From assembly GCF_019968765.1 (NCBI RefSeq), contig NZ_CP074149.1, forward strand, positions 4,755,533 through 4,819,532: 64,000 nucleotides of DNA, read 5' to 3'. The position numbers and the translations under genes were made by a program. Position 1 is the first letter of the stretch, and each line of letters begins with the position of its first letter. Positions 34,563 through 48,958 of this stretch are shown here, one piece after another. The notes beneath the pieces are model-generated. The model searched no databases and had not been told where the DNA came from. It saw nothing but the letters and a program-made list of their open reading frames with translations. Source of the DNA: Enterobacter sp. JBIWA008. GTDB lineage: Bacteria > Pseudomonadota > Gammaproteobacteria > Enterobacterales > Enterobacteriaceae.

Positions 34563-34823
34563 GATCGCGCGAACAGATGTGGATAACTCTGGTTAAAAGC
34601 TCGTATTAACCCGTAGTTATCCAAAGAACAACTATTGCATCGTTTTTGACCTGTGCATAAAGTCGCGATCTGATCCCAGCTTATACTGTCCAGGATCACC
34701 GATCATTCACAGCAAACGATCCTTTCTAACTGCATGATCTTCTTTGTGAGATCGGACTTATCCACACAAGTTCGCGATCCTAATAAGAGATCACAATAGA
34801 ACAGATCTCTAAATAAAAAGATC
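34563..34823. other. oriC: Chromosomal replication origin oriC
   Basis: Lies between mioC and mnmG as in E. coli, read in the opposite sense. DnaA boxes: R4 TGTGGATAA at 34578-34586; R2 TTATCCAAA at 34617-34625; an R3-like TGTGCATAA at 34652-34660; R1 TTATCCACA at 34758-34766. The unwinding element next to R1 has three 13-mers starting GATCT on the minus strand: R 34780-34792, M 34795-34807 (both identical to the E. coli 13-mers as I recall them) and L 34811-34823, slightly altered (GATCTTTTTATTT). About 13 GATC sites fall in 34563-34855, as needed for Dam/SeqA control. IHF and Fis sites were not placed. The remaining bases to mnmG (34824-34935) hold its promoter. Confidence 0.97.
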
Positions 34824-34935
34824 TTCTTTTTAATAGCCCAGGATCCCAATGCTTTCTCGAAAGACTAAAGTTGAGTAGAATCCACGGCCCGGGCTTCAAT
34901 CCATTTTCATACCGCTTTACGCGAGGCAGACCACC

Positions 34936-36825
34936 ATGTTTTATCAGGATCCTTTTGACGTCATCATCATTGGCGGGGGTCATGCAGGCACTGAGGCCGC
35001 AATGGCCGCAGCGCGTATGGGTCAGCAGACCCTGCTTTTGACACACAATATCGACACGCTGGGACAAATGTCCTGTAATCCGGCGATTGGCGGCATTGGG
35101 AAAGGACACCTGGTAAAAGAAGTGGATGCACTTGGCGGCCTGATGGCGAAGGCGATCGATCGGGCTGGCATCCAGTTTAGGATACTAAACGCGAGTAAAG
35201 GTCCCGCTGTGCGTGCGACCCGTGCCCAGGCAGACCGCGTGCTTTACCGTCAGGCTGTGCGCACCGCGCTGGAGAACCAGCCTAACCTGATGATCTTCCA
35301 GCAGGCTGTAGAAGATCTTATCGTTGAGAACGATCGCGTCGTGGGTGCCGTGACCCAGATGGGCCTCAAATTCCGCGCTAAAGCCGTGGTGCTGACCGTG
35401 GGCACATTCCTGGACGGTAAAATTCATATCGGTCTGGATAACTACAGCGGTGGCCGTGCCGGCGATCCGCCGTCTATTCCACTGTCTCGCCGTCTGCGTG
35501 AACTGCCGCTGCGCGTCAGTCGCCTGAAAACCGGTACGCCGCCGCGTATTGATGCACGCACCATTGATTTCAGCGTGCTGGCGCAACAGCACGGTGATAA
35601 CCCAATGCCGGTCTTCTCGTTCATGGGTAATGCGGCGCAACATCCGCAGCAGGTACCGTGCTACATCACGCATACCAACGAGAAAACCCATGACGTGATC
35701 CGCAATAACCTCGATCGCAGCCCCATGTATGCTGGCGTGATCGAAGGGATCGGCCCACGCTACTGTCCGTCGATCGAAGACAAAGTGATGCGCTTTGCCG
35801 ATCGTAACCAGCACCAGATCTTCCTGGAGCCGGAAGGGCTGACCTCGAACGAAATTTACCCGAACGGCATATCCACCAGCCTGCCGTTCGATGTGCAGAT
35901 GCAAATTGTTCGCTCAATGCAGGGGATGGAGAATGCGAAAATCGTTCGCCCTGGCTACGCTATTGAGTACGATTTCTTCGATCCGCGCGACCTGAAGCCA
36001 ACCCTGGAAAGCAAATTCATCCATGGTCTGTTCTTCGCGGGGCAGATTAACGGCACCACCGGATACGAAGAAGCGGCTGCACAAGGTCTGCTTGCCGGTC
36101 TGAACGCCGCGCGCTTCTCCGCTGAGAAAGAGGGCTGGGCACCAGGCCGTTCTCAGGCCTATCTTGGTGTGCTGGTTGACGATCTCTGCACGTTGGGTAC
36201 CAAAGAACCGTACCGCATGTTTACTTCTCGTGCTGAATATCGCCTGATGCTGCGCGAAGATAACGCCGACCTGCGTCTGACCGAAATGGGCCGCGAGCTG
36301 GGTCTGGTCGATGACGAGCGCTGGGCGCGTTTCAACGAAAAGCTGGAGCGCATTGAACAGGAACGTCAGCGCCTGAAAACCACCTGGGTCAATCCGCAGG
36401 CGGAAACCGCTGCCGAAGTAAACGCTCACTTAACCGCGCCGCTGTCGCGCGAAGCCAGCGGGGAAGATCTGCTGCGCCGTCCTGAAGTCACCTACGAGAA
36501 CCTGGTCAAACTGACCGCGTTCGCGCCGGGCCTGAAAGACGCTGAAGCTGCCGAGCAGGTTGAGATTCAGGTGAAGTACGAAGGTTACATCGCGCGTCAG
36601 CAGGACGAGATCGAAAAACAGCAGCGTAACGAAAACACGCTGCTGCCGGAAATGCTGGACTACCGCCAGGTGACGGGCCTTTCCAACGAAGTGATCGCCA
36701 AGCTGAACGATCACAAACCGGTATCGATCGGCCAGGCATCCCGTATCTCCGGCGTCACGCCTGCGGCGATTTCCATTCTGCTGGTCTGGCTGAAAAAGCA
36801 GGGCATGCTGCGCCGCAGCGCGTAA
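34936..36825 (+). CDS. mnmG: tRNA uridine-5-carboxymethylaminomethyl modification enzyme MnmG (GidA)
   Basis: With MnmE it builds the cmnm5 group on U34 of several tRNAs. The 629 residues begin with the FAD-binding Rossmann motif [13 protein letters not shown] (10-22) and a conserved [14 protein letters not shown] (about 46-59). A second signature [16 protein letters not shown] (about 370) and a helical C-terminal domain that contacts MnmE follow. It is the first gene right of oriC, and its promoter activity is known to affect initiation in E. coli. Confidence 0.98.
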   Translation: MFYQDPFDVIIIGGGHAGTEAAMAAARMGQQTLLLTHNIDTLGQMSCNPAIGGIGKGHLVKEVDALGGLMAKAIDRAGIQFRILNASKGPAVRATRAQADRVLYRQAVRTALENQPNLMIFQQAVEDLIVENDRVVGAVTQMGLKFRAKAVVLTVGTFLDGKIHIGLDNYSGGRAGDPPSIPLSRRLRELPLRVSRLKTGTPPRIDARTIDFSVLAQQHGDNPMPVFSFMGNAAQHPQQVPCYITHTNEKTHDVIRNNLDRSPMYAGVIEGIGPRYCPSIEDKVMRFADRNQHQIFLEPEGLTSNEIYPNGISTSLPFDVQMQIVRSMQGMENAKIVRPGYAIEYDFFDPRDLKPTLESKFIHGLFFAGQINGTTGYEEAAAQGLLAGLNAARFSAEKEGWAPGRSQAYLGVLVDDLCTLGTKEPYRMFTSRAEYRLMLREDNADLRLTEMGRELGLVDDERWARFNEKLERIEQERQRLKTTWVNPQAETAAEVNAHLTAPLSREASGEDLLRRPEVTYENLVKLTAFAPGLKDAEAAEQVEIQVKYEGYIARQQDEIEKQQRNENTLLPEMLDYRQVTGLSNEVIAKLNDHKPVSIGQASRISGVTPAAISILLVWLKKQGMLRRSA

Positions 36826-36838
36826 TGCCCAGAACATT

Positions 36839-36906
36839 GCCCGGTGGCGCTGCGCTTACCGGGCCTGATGAACCCGTAGGGCGGGTAAGCGAAGCGCCAC
36901 CCGCCA
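36839..36906. repeat. BIME: two REP units between mnmG and rsmG
   Basis: Two inverted REP-like palindromes: CCGGTGGCGC/GCGCTTACCGG (36841-36862), and GGGCGGGTAAGCG/CGCCACCCGCC (36879-36905). A roughly 15-base linker separates them. They lie within the mnmG-rsmG transcript and would form two stable hairpins. Confidence 0.85.
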
Positions 36907-36932
36907 CCTAAGTTTTCCAACAGGTATTCACC

Positions 36933-37556
36933 GTGCTCAACAAACTTTCTCGTCTGCTGGATCAGGCAGGTATTTCGCTCACCGATCACCAGAAAAATCA
37001 GCTGGTGGCCTATGTCGACATGCTGAACAAATGGAACAAAGCGTACAACCTGACCTCAGTACGTGACCCCAACGAGATGCTGGTACGCCATATTCTCGAT
37101 AGCATCGTGGTTGCCCCCTGGCTGAAAGGTGAACGTTTTATCGACGTGGGTACGGGACCTGGTTTACCGGGCGTTCCGCTGTCGATTGTTCGCCCTGAGA
37201 GCCACTTCACGCTGCTGGACAGCCTTGGCAAGCGCGTGCGCTTTTTACGTCAGGTACAGCATGAGCTTAAGCTTGAGAACATCACACCCGTGCAGAGCAG
37301 GGTAGAAGCGTTTCCGGCTGAGCCACCGTTTGACGGGGTTATCAGCCGCGCGTTTGCTTCGCTGAACGACATGGTGAGCTGGTGTAAGCATTTGCCTGCT
37401 GAGAATGGCCGCTTTTATGCGCTGAAAGGGCAGTTGCCTGGCGATGAGATTGAACAGCTTCCGGACGGATTTGCTGTTGAATCCATCGAGAAATTAAACA
37501 TTCCTCAGCTCGAAGGTGAACGTCACCTGGTGATAATTAAGCCAAACAATTTTTAA
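36933..37556 (+). CDS. rsmG: 16S rRNA (guanine527-N7)-methyltransferase RsmG (GidB)
   Basis: Methylates G527 of 16S rRNA; loss gives low-level streptomycin resistance in relatives. The 207 residues have the SAM-binding motif [10 protein letters not shown] at 71-80 and the acidic [12 protein letters not shown] loop. The start is GTG 36933, matching the family N terminus ([14 protein letters not shown]). It is cotranscribed with mnmG across the BIME. Confidence 0.97.
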   Translation: MLNKLSRLLDQAGISLTDHQKNQLVAYVDMLNKWNKAYNLTSVRDPNEMLVRHILDSIVVAPWLKGERFIDVGTGPGLPGVPLSIVRPESHFTLLDSLGKRVRFLRQVQHELKLENITPVQSRVEAFPAEPPFDGVISRAFASLNDMVSWCKHLPAENGRFYALKGQLPGDEIEQLPDGFAVESIEKLNIPQLEGERHLVIIKPNNF

Positions 37557-38050
37557 AAAAATAATAAAAAATGTGGAATTCGTGCTGTTGTTGTCATGTT
37601 AAAAAACAGCACAACTACCAGGGATTTACCGGGGGGCTTTTAACCTCGGTTTCACTAAGGTTTTTCTTACAGTTAACGTAGCGCCTATTATTTACCGAAA
37701 AGATAGTCATCTATGAAAATATAAGTCTGCTAAAAGTGGAAGGCAGTAACCAGAACTCGATGTTAATTATTTATTAAGAATGTCAATAAAAGGTTTTTAT
37801 TGTGTACTGGGCTGTTTTGAAAATAGTTACGACGTTTTGCTTTTAATTTCATAAAGATAAATTTACGCGATTTGCGTCTTTGATAAATACAACCTTATCG
37901 CAAATGTGTGTTTTGTGATCTCGTGCACGCTTTATCGCCAAGGTTTTCGCGCTGTTTGCAGTTTTGGTCGAAGGTTGACGCTTTCTACGAAAGTTAAAAA
38001 ATAGCGGTGGGGAAAAATATTTAAACATTTATTCACCTTTTCGCTACTTA
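37557..38050. other. Long A+T-rich gap rsmG-atpI
   Basis: About 490 bases with no gene I can support. Composition is clearly more A+T-rich than the flanks, with several runs (AAAATAATAAAAAATG at 37557; TAAAAAATAGCGG at 37995). I see no clean terminator for rsmG. In E. coli this gap also precedes the atp promoter and weak upstream promoters. Confidence 0.6.
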
Positions 38051-38054
38051 ATGT

Positions 38055-38082
38055 TTGAAATCACGGGTGCGCACCGTATAAT
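38055..38082 (+). promoter_or_regulatory. Main promoter of the ATP synthase operon
   Basis: TTGAAA (38055-38060), a 16-base spacer and the consensus TATAAT (38077-38082), followed by TTGACCGC, as at the E. coli atp promoter. It lies 91 bases before atpI. Confidence 0.8.
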
Positions 38083-38172
38083 TTGACCGCTTTTTGATGC
38101 TTGACTCTGAGCCTTAAAGAACGTTTTATACGACACGCGGCATACCTCGAAGGGAGCAGGAGTAAAAACGTG

Positions 38173-39377
<1,205 letters not shown>

Positions 39378-39408
39378 TTTTTTACCAACACTACTACGTT
39401 TTAATTGA

Positions 39409-39683
<275 letters not shown>

Positions 39684-39714
39684 TAAGCCACAGAAATTAA
39701 AGAGGTATTGTGCT

Positions 39715-40185
39715 GTGAACATGAACGCAACAATCCTCGGCCAGGCCATCGCGTTTATTCTCTTTGTCTGGTTCTGCATGAAGTATGTATGGCCGCCTTT
39801 AATGGCTGCCATCGAAAAACGTCAGAAAGAAATTGCTGACGGTCTGGCTTCCGCAGAACGCGCTAAGAAAGATTTGGACCTTGCACAGGCCAACGCGACA
39901 GACCAGCTGAAAAAAGCGAAAGCTGAAGCTCAGGTAATCATTGAACAGGCTAACAAACGCCGTTCTCAGATCCTGGACGAAGCCAAAGCTGAAGCAGAAC
40001 AGGAACGTACTAAGATCGTGACACAGGCTCAGGCAGAAATTGATGCTGAGCGTAAACGTGCTCGTGAAGAACTGCGTAAGCAGGTTGCGATTCTGGCTGT
40101 TGCTGGCGCCGAGAAGATCATCGAACGTTCCGTGGATGAAGCTGCTAACAGCGACATCGTGGACAAACTTGTCGCTGAACTGTAA
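39715..40185 (+). CDS. atpF: ATP synthase F0 subunit b
   Basis: The peripheral stalk. Its 156 residues are an N-terminal membrane helix ([20 protein letters not shown]) followed by a long, highly charged coiled coil (about 30-150) that dimerises and binds delta. The start is GTG 39715, with AAAGAGG just upstream, as in E. coli. It ends 14 bases before atpH, which has AAGGAGGGAGG as ribosome binding site. Confidence 0.98.
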   Translation: MNMNATILGQAIAFILFVWFCMKYVWPPLMAAIEKRQKEIADGLASAERAKKDLDLAQANATDQLKKAKAEAQVIIEQANKRRSQILDEAKAEAEQERTKIVTQAQAEIDAERKRAREELRKQVAILAVAGAEKIIERSVDEAANSDIVDKLVAEL

Positions 40186-40199
40186 GGAGGGAGGGGCTG

Positions 40200-40733
40200 A
40201 TGTCTGAATTTGTTACGGTAGCTCGCCCCTACGCCAAAGCAGCTTTTGACTTTGCTGTCGAACACCAAAATGTCGATCGCTGGCAGGATATGCTGGCGTT
40301 TGCCGCTGAGGTGACGAAAAACGAACAAATGGCTGAGTTGCTTTCCGGTGCGTTAGCACCTGAAACTCTCGCCGCGTCGTTTATCGCCGTGTGCGGAGAG
40401 CAACTGGATGCCAACGGCCAGAACCTGATTAAGGTGATGGCAGAAAATGGTCGTCTCCGTGTGCTCCCGGATGTTCTCGAGCAGTTTGAGCACTTACGTG
40501 CCCTTAGTGAAGCAACCGCTGAAGTTGAAGTGACTTCTGCGACTGAACTGAGTAATGAACAGCTTGCGAAAATCACCGCCGCGATGGAAAAACGTCTGTC
40601 ACGCAAAGTTAAGCTGAATTGCAAAATCGATAAGTCTGTAATGGCAGGCGTAATCATCCGTTCGGGTGATATGGTCATTGATGGCAGCGTACGCGGCCGT
40701 CTTGAACGCCTTGCAGACGTCTTGCAGTCTTAA
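40200..40733 (+). CDS. atpH: ATP synthase F1 subunit delta
   Basis: A 177-residue protein that caps the alpha3-beta3 hexamer and joins it to the b dimer. It has an N-terminal six-helix domain (1-105, with [12 protein letters not shown]) and a smaller C-terminal domain that includes the family end region ([21 protein letters not shown]). It lies in the atp operon between atpF and atpA. Confidence 0.98.
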   Translation: MSEFVTVARPYAKAAFDFAVEHQNVDRWQDMLAFAAEVTKNEQMAELLSGALAPETLAASFIAVCGEQLDANGQNLIKVMAENGRLRVLPDVLEQFEHLRALSEATAEVEVTSATELSNEQLAKITAAMEKRLSRKVKLNCKIDKSVMAGVIIRSGDMVIDGSVRGRLERLADVLQS

Positions 40734-40745
40734 GGGGACTGGAGC

Positions 40746-42287
40746 ATGCAACTGAATTCCACCGAAATCAGCGAACTGATCAAGCAGCGCATTGCTCAGT
40801 TCAGTGTTGTGAGTGAAGCTCACAACGAAGGTACTATTGTTTCTGTAAGTGACGGTGTTATCCGCATCCACGGCCTTGCCGATTGTATGCAGGGTGAGAT
40901 GATTTCCCTGCCGGGTAACCGTTACGCTATCGCACTGAACCTGGAGCGCGACTCCGTAGGTGCTGTTGTGATGGGTCCATACGCTGACCTCGCCGAAGGC
41001 ATGAAGGTTAAGTGTACTGGCCGTATTCTGGAAGTGCCGGTTGGCCGTGGCCTGCTGGGTCGCGTTGTTAACACCCTGGGTGCACCAATCGACGGTAAAG
41101 GTCCGGTTGAGCACGATGGCTTCTCCCCAATCGAAGTTATCGCACCAGGCGTTATCGACCGTCAGTCCGTAGATCAGCCTGTTCAGACAGGTTATAAGTC
41201 CGTTGATGCCATGATCCCAATCGGTCGTGGTCAGCGTGAACTGATCATCGGTGACCGTCAGACCGGTAAAACCGCGATGGCAATCGACGCCATCATCAAC
41301 CAGCGTGACTCCGGCATCAAATGCGTGTACGTGGCCATCGGCCAGAAAGCGTCCACCATTTCCAACGTGGTTCGTAAACTGGAAGAGCACGGCGCACTGT
41401 CTAACACTATCGTTGTGGTAGCAACTGCGTCTGAATCTGCTGCACTGCAATACCTGGCGCCATACGCCGGTTGCGCAATGGGCGAATACTTCCGTGACCG
41501 TGGTGAAGATGCGCTGATCGTATACGATGACCTGTCTAAACAGGCTGTTGCTTATCGTCAGGTTTCCCTGCTGCTCCGTCGTCCACCTGGACGTGAAGCG
41601 TTCCCTGGCGACGTATTCTACCTCCACTCTCGTCTGCTGGAGCGTGCTTCCCGCGTTAACGCGGAATACGTCGAGAACTTCACTAAAGGTGAAGTGAAGG
41701 GTAAAACGGGCTCTCTGACCGCTCTGCCGATCATTGAAACCCAGGCGGGTGACGTTTCTGCGTTCGTTCCGACCAACGTAATCTCCATTACCGATGGTCA
41801 GATCTTCCTGGAAACCAACCTGTTTAACTCCGGTATTCGTCCGGCGGTTAACCCGGGTATCTCCGTATCCCGTGTTGGTGGTGCTGCTCAGACCAAGATC
41901 ATCAAGAAACTGTCCGGTGGTATCCGTACCGCGCTGGCACAGTATCGTGAACTGGCTGCGTTCTCTCAGTTCGCATCCGATCTGGACGAAGCAACCCGTA
42001 AACAGCTGAGCCACGGTCAGAAAGTGACCGAGCTGCTGAAGCAGAAACAGTACGCACCAATGTCTGTTGCTCAGCAGGGCCTGGTACTGTTCGCGGCTGA
42101 ACGCGGTTACCTCGAAGATGTGGAACTGGCGAAAATCGGTAGTTTCGAAGCCGCTCTGCTGGCTTACGTTGACCGTGATCACGCTCCGCTGATGCAAGAG
42201 ATCAACCAGACCGGTGGCTATAACGACGAAATCGAAGGCAAGCTGAAAGCTATCCTCGATTCCTTCAAAGCAACCCAATCCTGGTAA
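40746..42287 (+). CDS. atpA: ATP synthase F1 subunit alpha
   Basis: The 513-residue non-catalytic nucleotide-binding subunit. It has the P-loop GDRQTGKTA at about 169-177 and the ATP synthase alpha/beta signature near [13 protein letters not shown]. The arginine finger lies just after it in VSRVGGAAQ (Arg376 in E. coli). A strong hairpin follows the stop, before atpG. Confidence 0.99.
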   Translation: MQLNSTEISELIKQRIAQFSVVSEAHNEGTIVSVSDGVIRIHGLADCMQGEMISLPGNRYAIALNLERDSVGAVVMGPYADLAEGMKVKCTGRILEVPVGRGLLGRVVNTLGAPIDGKGPVEHDGFSPIEVIAPGVIDRQSVDQPVQTGYKSVDAMIPIGRGQRELIIGDRQTGKTAMAIDAIINQRDSGIKCVYVAIGQKASTISNVVRKLEEHGALSNTIVVVATASESAALQYLAPYAGCAMGEYFRDRGEDALIVYDDLSKQAVAYRQVSLLLRRPPGREAFPGDVFYLHSRLLERASRVNAEYVENFTKGEVKGKTGSLTALPIIETQAGDVSAFVPTNVISITDGQIFLETNLFNSGIRPAVNPGISVSRVGGAAQTKIIKKLSGGIRTALAQYRELAAFSQFASDLDEATRKQLSHGQKVTELLKQKQYAPMSVAQQGLVLFAAERGYLEDVELAKIGSFEAALLAYVDRDHAPLMQEINQTGGYNDEIEGKLKAILDSFKATQSW

Positions 42288-42293
42288 TCGTCC

Positions 42294-42319
42294 GGCGGCT
42301 TGTCTCAGGACAAGCCGCC
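42294..42319 (+). repeat. Intercistronic hairpin atpA-atpG
   Basis: An 11-bp perfect stem GGCGGCTTGTC/GACAAGCCGCC with the loop TCAG lies 7 bases after the atpA stop and 19 before the atpG start. There is no T tract, so it is not a terminator. It is placed to limit ribosome access to atpG or to stabilise the upstream message, in line with the 3:1 subunit ratio. Confidence 0.8.
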
Positions 42320-42338
42320 TGGCATTGAGGAGAAGCTC

Positions 42339-44616
<2,278 letters not shown>

Positions 44617-44636
44617 CGCCTTAATCGGAGGGTGAT

Positions 44637-45056
44637 ATGGCAATGACTTACCACCTGGACGTCGTCAGCGCAGAGCAACAAATGTTCTCTGGTCTGGTCG
44701 AGAAAATCCAGGTAACGGGTAGTGAAGGTGAACTGGGTATTTTCCCGGGTCACGCACCGCTGCTCACCGCCATTAAGCCTGGTATGATCCGCATCGTTAA
44801 ACAGTTCGGTCACGAAGAGTTTATCTATCTGTCCGGCGGCATTCTTGAAGTGCAGCCTGGCAGTGTGACCGTTCTGGCCGATACCGCTATCCGTGGACAG
44901 GATCTCGACGAAGCGCGAGCCCTGGAATCGAAGCGTAAGGCTGAAGAGCACATTAGCAGCTCTCATGGTGACGTGGATTACGCTCAGGCGTCTGCGGAGC
45001 TGGCCAAAGCGATCGCGAAACTGCGCGTTATCGAGTTGACCAAAAAAGCGATGTAA
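44637..45056 (+). CDS. atpC: ATP synthase F1 subunit epsilon
   Basis: A 139-residue inhibitor and rotor subunit. It has an N-terminal beta sandwich ([32 protein letters not shown]) and a C-terminal helical pair (about 90-138) that can extend into F1 and block hydrolysis. It is the last gene of the operon and is followed by a strong terminator. Confidence 0.98.
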   Translation: MAMTYHLDVVSAEQQMFSGLVEKIQVTGSEGELGIFPGHAPLLTAIKPGMIRIVKQFGHEEFIYLSGGILEVQPGSVTVLADTAIRGQDLDEARALESKRKAEEHISSSHGDVDYAQASAELAKAIAKLRVIELTKKAM

Positions 45057-45077
45057 CACCGGCTTGAAAAGCACAAA

Positions 45078-45110
45078 AGCCAGTCTGGATACCAGGCTGG
45101 CTTTTTTTTT
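45078..45110 (+). terminator. Terminator of the atp operon
   Basis: An 11-bp stem with one G-T pair (AGCCAGTCTGG/CCAGGCTGGCT) and loop ATA is followed by nine T residues. It lies 22 bases after the atpC stop. Confidence 0.95.
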
Positions 45111-45194
45111 CGGCCTTAATTCATGATGAAAAAGATGTAGAATTTTAAGCATCAAACGTTTTTACTTCACACTCAAACTACCGTCAGGATGCGT

Positions 45195-46565
45195 ATGTCA
45201 AACAGTGCGATGAGCGTGGTGATCCTTGCCGCTGGCAAAGGGACCCGCATGTATTCCGATCTGCCTAAGGTGCTCCACACGCTTGCAGGAAAGCCAATGG
45301 TGCAGCATGTCATTGATGCAGCGAATGAACTGGGTGCCAGTCAGGTCCACCTGGTCTACGGCCACGGCGGCGATCTGCTTAAAAAGACGCTGAGCGATGA
45401 CAAGCTCAACTGGGTGCTTCAGGCCGAACAGTTGGGTACTGGCCATGCGATGCAGCAGGCAGCGCCATTCTTTGCGGATGACGAAGACATTTTGATGCTC
45501 TACGGCGATGTCCCGCTGATCTCCGTTGAAACACTGACTCGCCTGCGTGAAGCCAAACCGCAGGGCGGCATCGGTTTGTTGACCGTCGTGCTGGACGATC
45601 CAAGCGGTTATGGCCGCATCACCCGTGAAAACGGCAACGTCACGGGTATTGTTGAGCATAAAGATGCCAGCGATGAACAGCGCCAGATTCAGGAGATCAA
45701 CACCGGTATCCTGATTGCCAATGGTGCGGACATGAAGCGCTGGCTGTCCAAACTCAACAACAACAACGCGCAGGGTGAATTCTACATCACCGACATCATT
45801 GCGATGGCGTACCACGAAGGGCGTGAAATTGCCGCCGTTCATCCGGAGCGCATTAGCGAAACGGACGGTGTGAACAACCGCCTGCAGCTTTCCCGCCTGG
45901 AGCGTATTTATCAGTCCGAACAGGCTGAAAAACTGCTGCTGGCGGGCGTGATGCTGCGCGATCCGGCGCGTTTCGATCTGCGTGGTTCGTTATCTCACGG
46001 TCGTGACGTTGAAATTGATACGAACGTTATCCTCGAAGGTCACGTGACGCTGGGCAATCGCGTCAAAATTGGCGCCGGCTGCGTGATTAAAAACAGCGTC
46101 ATTGGTGACGACTGCGAAATCAGCCCGTACAGCGTGGTGGAAGATGCCCGTCTGGATGCGGCGTGTACCATAGGCCCATTTGCGCGTCTGCGCCCGGGCG
46201 CTGAGCTGCTGGAAGGCGCTCACGTGGGTAACTTCGTGGAAATGAAAAAAGCGCGTCTGGGTAAAGGCTCGAAAGCCGGTCATCTGACCTATCTGGGCGA
46301 CGCGGAAATTGGCAATAACGTGAATATTGGTGCAGGGACGATTACCTGTAACTATGACGGCGCGAATAAATTTAAAACGATCATCGGTGATGATGTGTTC
46401 GTTGGCTCCGATACGCAGCTGGTGGCGCCTGTTACCGTGGGTAACGGGGTGACCATTGCCGCCGGAACAACCGTTACGCGCGATGTGGCCGAGAACGAGC
46501 TGGTGTTAAGCCGCGTTCCGCAGGTCAGCAAGCAGGGCTGGAAACGCCCGGTGAAGAAAAAGTAA
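45195..46565 (+). CDS. glmU: Bifunctional GlcNAc-1-phosphate uridyltransferase / GlcN-1-phosphate acetyltransferase
   Basis: Makes UDP-GlcNAc for peptidoglycan and lipopolysaccharide. The 456 residues combine an N-terminal Rossmann pyrophosphorylase ([15 protein letters not shown], 11-25) and a C-terminal left-handed beta helix of hexapeptide repeats (from about 250) with the acetyl-CoA site ([14 protein letters not shown]). I prefer ATG 45195, since AGGA lies 5 bases upstream and the length equals E. coli; ATG 45189 would add two residues. It is cotranscribed with glmS, and the long gap between them carries repeats. Confidence 0.97.
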   Translation: MSNSAMSVVILAAGKGTRMYSDLPKVLHTLAGKPMVQHVIDAANELGASQVHLVYGHGGDLLKKTLSDDKLNWVLQAEQLGTGHAMQQAAPFFADDEDILMLYGDVPLISVETLTRLREAKPQGGIGLLTVVLDDPSGYGRITRENGNVTGIVEHKDASDEQRQIQEINTGILIANGADMKRWLSKLNNNNAQGEFYITDIIAMAYHEGREIAAVHPERISETDGVNNRLQLSRLERIYQSEQAEKLLLAGVMLRDPARFDLRGSLSHGRDVEIDTNVILEGHVTLGNRVKIGAGCVIKNSVIGDDCEISPYSVVEDARLDAACTIGPFARLRPGAELLEGAHVGNFVEMKKARLGKGSKAGHLTYLGDAEIGNNVNIGAGTITCNYDGANKFKTIIGDDVFVGSDTQLVAPVTVGNGVTIAAGTTVTRDVAENELVLSRVPQVSKQGWKRPVKKK

Positions 46566-46570
46566 CAACA

Positions 46571-46640
46571 AGGCGGGTGGCGCTATGCTTACCCGCCCTG
46601 CGATTGAGTAGGCCTGATAAGGCGTAGCCGTCATCAGGCA
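46571..46640. repeat. BIME (two REP-like units) after glmU
   Basis: Unit one, GCGGGTGGCGC/GCTTACCCGC, is at 46573-46596. Unit two, GCCTGATAAGGCG/CGTCATCAGGC, is at about 46611-46639. The second resembles the classical E. coli REP core more than the first. Both lie in the glmU-glmS transcript. Confidence 0.8.
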
Positions 46641-46651
46641 AACCCGGGAGA

Positions 46652-46671
46652 GGAGATAAATATATATCTCC
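46652..46671. repeat. Small hairpin in the glmS leader
   Basis: GGAGATA/TATCTCC with a 6-base A/T loop, flanked by G and C runs. It lies between the BIME and the ERIC element. No T tract follows, so it is not a terminator; its role is unknown. Confidence 0.55.
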
Positions 46672-46736
46672 CCCCACAAGCAGTACCCATAAAAATAACC
46701 CCACTCTCTACAAGGCTCGGGGTGCCCGGAAAGGGC

Positions 46737-46863
46737 GTTACCCAAAGGATTTCGCGTTGTGGCAAGGCGGCAAGCGTATGAGTCCATGGGAGCTTACTTA
46801 AGTAAGTGACCGTGGCGAGTACGAGAAGCCAACGCAGCCGCAGCGTGAAAGACGCAGGGAAAA
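46737..46863. repeat. ERIC element (intergenic repeat unit) in the glmS leader
   Basis: About 127 bases, the canonical ERIC length. The middle has the highly conserved core GGAGCTTACTTAAGTAAGTG, whose CTTACTTAAGTAAG (46793-46806) is a perfect palindrome. Flanks such as ACCCAAAGGATTTCG, GGCAAGGCGGCAAG and CCAACGCAGC match the ERIC consensus I know. It ends 51 bases before the glmS start, so it is transcribed as part of the glmU-glmS leader. Confidence 0.9.
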
Positions 46864-46914
46864 TACAGGTCAGCGACAACGCAGGCATAATGCCTAAATT
46901 CGGAATCTAAAATT

Positions 46915-48744
46915 ATGTGTGGAATTGTTGGCGCAGTTGCGCAGCGTGATATTGCTGAAATCCTTCTCGAAGGTTTACGTCGTCTGGAATACCGTGGCTA
47001 CGACTCTGCCGGTCTGGCCGTTGTCGATGCAGAAGGTCATATGACCCGTCTGCGTCGTCTCGGTAAAGTGCAGATGCTGGCCCAGGCCGCGGAAGAACAT
47101 CCGCTGCACGGTGGTACCGGTATTGCGCACACCCGCTGGGCGACGCACGGCGAGCCGTCTGAAGGTAACGCGCACCCGCATGTGTCTGAACACATCGTGG
47201 TGGTGCACAACGGCATTATCGAAAACCACGAACCGCTGCGCGAAGAACTGAAAGCGCGCGGCTACAACTTCGTCTCTGAAACTGACACCGAAGTGATTGC
47301 TCACCTGGTGCACTGGGAGCTGGAGCAGGGCGGCACGCTGCGTGATGCGGTGCTGCGTGCTATCCCTCAGCTGCGCGGTGCATACGGTACGGTGATCATG
47401 GACTCCCGCGACCCGTCAACGCTGCTGGCAGCGCGTTCCGGTAGCCCGATGGTTATCGGTCTGGGTATGGGTGAAAACTTTATCGCCTCCGATCAGCTTG
47501 CGCTCCTGCCGGTTACCCGTCGCTTTATCTTCCTTGAAGAGGGTGATATCGCGGAAGTGACCCGTCGCAGCGTGACCGTATTCGATACCAAAGGCGAGCA
47601 GGTGAAGCGCCAGGAGATCGAATCTAACCTGCAGTACGACGCGGGCGACAAAGGCGCTTACCGTCACTACATGCAGAAAGAGATTTACGAGCAGCCAAAC
47701 GCCATCAAAAACACCCTGACCGGGCGCATCAGCCATGGTGAAGTGGATCTGAGCGAGTTGGGTGCAAACGCGAACGAACTGCTCAGCAAGGTCGAGCATA
47801 TTCAGATCGTAGCCTGCGGCACCTCCTACAACTCCGGTATGGTCTCTCGATACTGGTTTGAATCCCTGGCGGGCGTGCCGTGTGATGTGGAAATCGCGTC
47901 TGAATTCCGCTATCGCAAATCCGCTGTGCGTCGTAACAGCCTGATGATCACCCTTTCCCAGTCCGGCGAAACGGCGGATACGCTGGCAGCGCTGCGTCTG
48001 TCTAAAGAGCTGGGTTACCTGGGCTCTCTGGCCATCTGTAACGTCCCCGGCTCTTCCCTGGTGCGTGAGTCCGATCTGGCCCTGATGACCAAGGCTGGCA
48101 CCGAAATCGGCGTGGCCTCCACCAAAGCGTTTACCACTCAATTGACCGTTTTGCTGATGCTGGTGGCGAAGCTGGCGCGTCTGAAAGGCGAAGATGCGTC
48201 CGTTGAGCATGACATCGTTCATGGTCTGCAGGCGCTGCCAAGCCGTATTGAGCAGATGCTGTCTCAGGACAAACGCATTGAAGCGCTGGCGGAAGATTTC
48301 TCTGACAAACATCACGCCCTGTTCCTGGGTCGTGGCGATCAGTATCCGATTGCGCTGGAAGGCGCGCTGAAGCTGAAAGAGATCTCCTACATTCACGCTG
48401 AAGCCTATGCGGCTGGCGAGCTAAAACACGGCCCGCTGGCGCTGATTGACGCGGATATGCCGGTCATCGTTGTGGCACCTAACAACGAACTGCTGGAAAA
48501 ACTGAAATCTAACATCGAAGAAGTGCGCGCCCGCGGTGGTGTTCTGTACGTCTTCGCCGACAAAGATGCCGGTTTTGTCAGCAACGACAACATGCACATC
48601 ATCGAGATGCCGCATGTGGAAGAGGTTATCGCACCAATCTTCTACACCGTTCCGCTGCAGCTGCTGGCCTATCACGTTGCGCTGATCAAAGGCACCGACG
48701 TTGACCAGCCGCGTAACCTGGCGAAATCGGTTACCGTAGAATAA
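46915..48744 (+). CDS. glmS: Glutamine-fructose-6-phosphate aminotransferase (isomerizing)
   Basis: Makes glucosamine-6-phosphate, the first step of amino-sugar synthesis. The 609 residues begin MCGIVGAV, so Cys2 becomes the N-terminal glutaminase nucleophile. The Ntn glutaminase domain covers about 1-240 ([20 protein letters not shown]), followed by two SIS domains ([17 protein letters not shown]) and the C-terminal [11 protein letters not shown]. In E. coli translation is activated by the sRNA GlmZ through the leader; here that leader holds a BIME and an ERIC element. No strong ribosome binding site is seen. Confidence 0.98.
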   Translation: MCGIVGAVAQRDIAEILLEGLRRLEYRGYDSAGLAVVDAEGHMTRLRRLGKVQMLAQAAEEHPLHGGTGIAHTRWATHGEPSEGNAHPHVSEHIVVVHNGIIENHEPLREELKARGYNFVSETDTEVIAHLVHWELEQGGTLRDAVLRAIPQLRGAYGTVIMDSRDPSTLLAARSGSPMVIGLGMGENFIASDQLALLPVTRRFIFLEEGDIAEVTRRSVTVFDTKGEQVKRQEIESNLQYDAGDKGAYRHYMQKEIYEQPNAIKNTLTGRISHGEVDLSELGANANELLSKVEHIQIVACGTSYNSGMVSRYWFESLAGVPCDVEIASEFRYRKSAVRRNSLMITLSQSGETADTLAALRLSKELGYLGSLAICNVPGSSLVRESDLALMTKAGTEIGVASTKAFTTQLTVLLMLVAKLARLKGEDASVEHDIVHGLQALPSRIEQMLSQDKRIEALAEDFSDKHHALFLGRGDQYPIALEGALKLKEISYIHAEAYAAGELKHGPLALIDADMPVIVVAPNNELLEKLKSNIEEVRARGGVLYVFADKDAGFVSNDNMHIIEMPHVEEVIAPIFYTVPLQLLAYHVALIKGTDVDQPRNLAKSVTVE

Positions 48745-48753
48745 TCCCTTCAG

Positions 48754-48780
48754 GCTCCATCTTCGGGTGGAGCTTTTTTA
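48754..48780 (+). terminator. Terminator of glmS
   Basis: The 8-bp stem GCTCCATC/GGTGGAGC is closed by a stable TTCG tetraloop and followed by a seven-T run, 9 bases after the glmS stop. Confidence 0.95.
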
Positions 48781-48958
48781 TCCCGCCCGGCTTGTTTTTA
48801 ATCAATCCTTTCTCGTTTTTAATAATGACAATTTGTCATCTTCAGCTACTTTTTTCAGTGTCACATAAAGAAAATATTTCTGAAAACGTGTTGTCATAAA
48901 AGTGGCTAACACGATGAAAATTAAGCTTTATTATGCGGTATTTTAAGTTAAATTTTCA

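Noticed and set aside
34780..35109. A 109-codon minus-strand frame across oriC and the start of mnmG
   Set aside because: It covers the DNA-unwinding element and DnaA boxes, has no homology I recognise and opposes a conserved gene.
47416..48396. A 326-codon antisense frame in glmS, and similar ones in yidC (61297-62370), adeP (54424-55224) and dsbA (10504-11160)
   Set aside because: All lie wholly within well-supported genes, lack ribosome binding sites and show mirror-codon composition.
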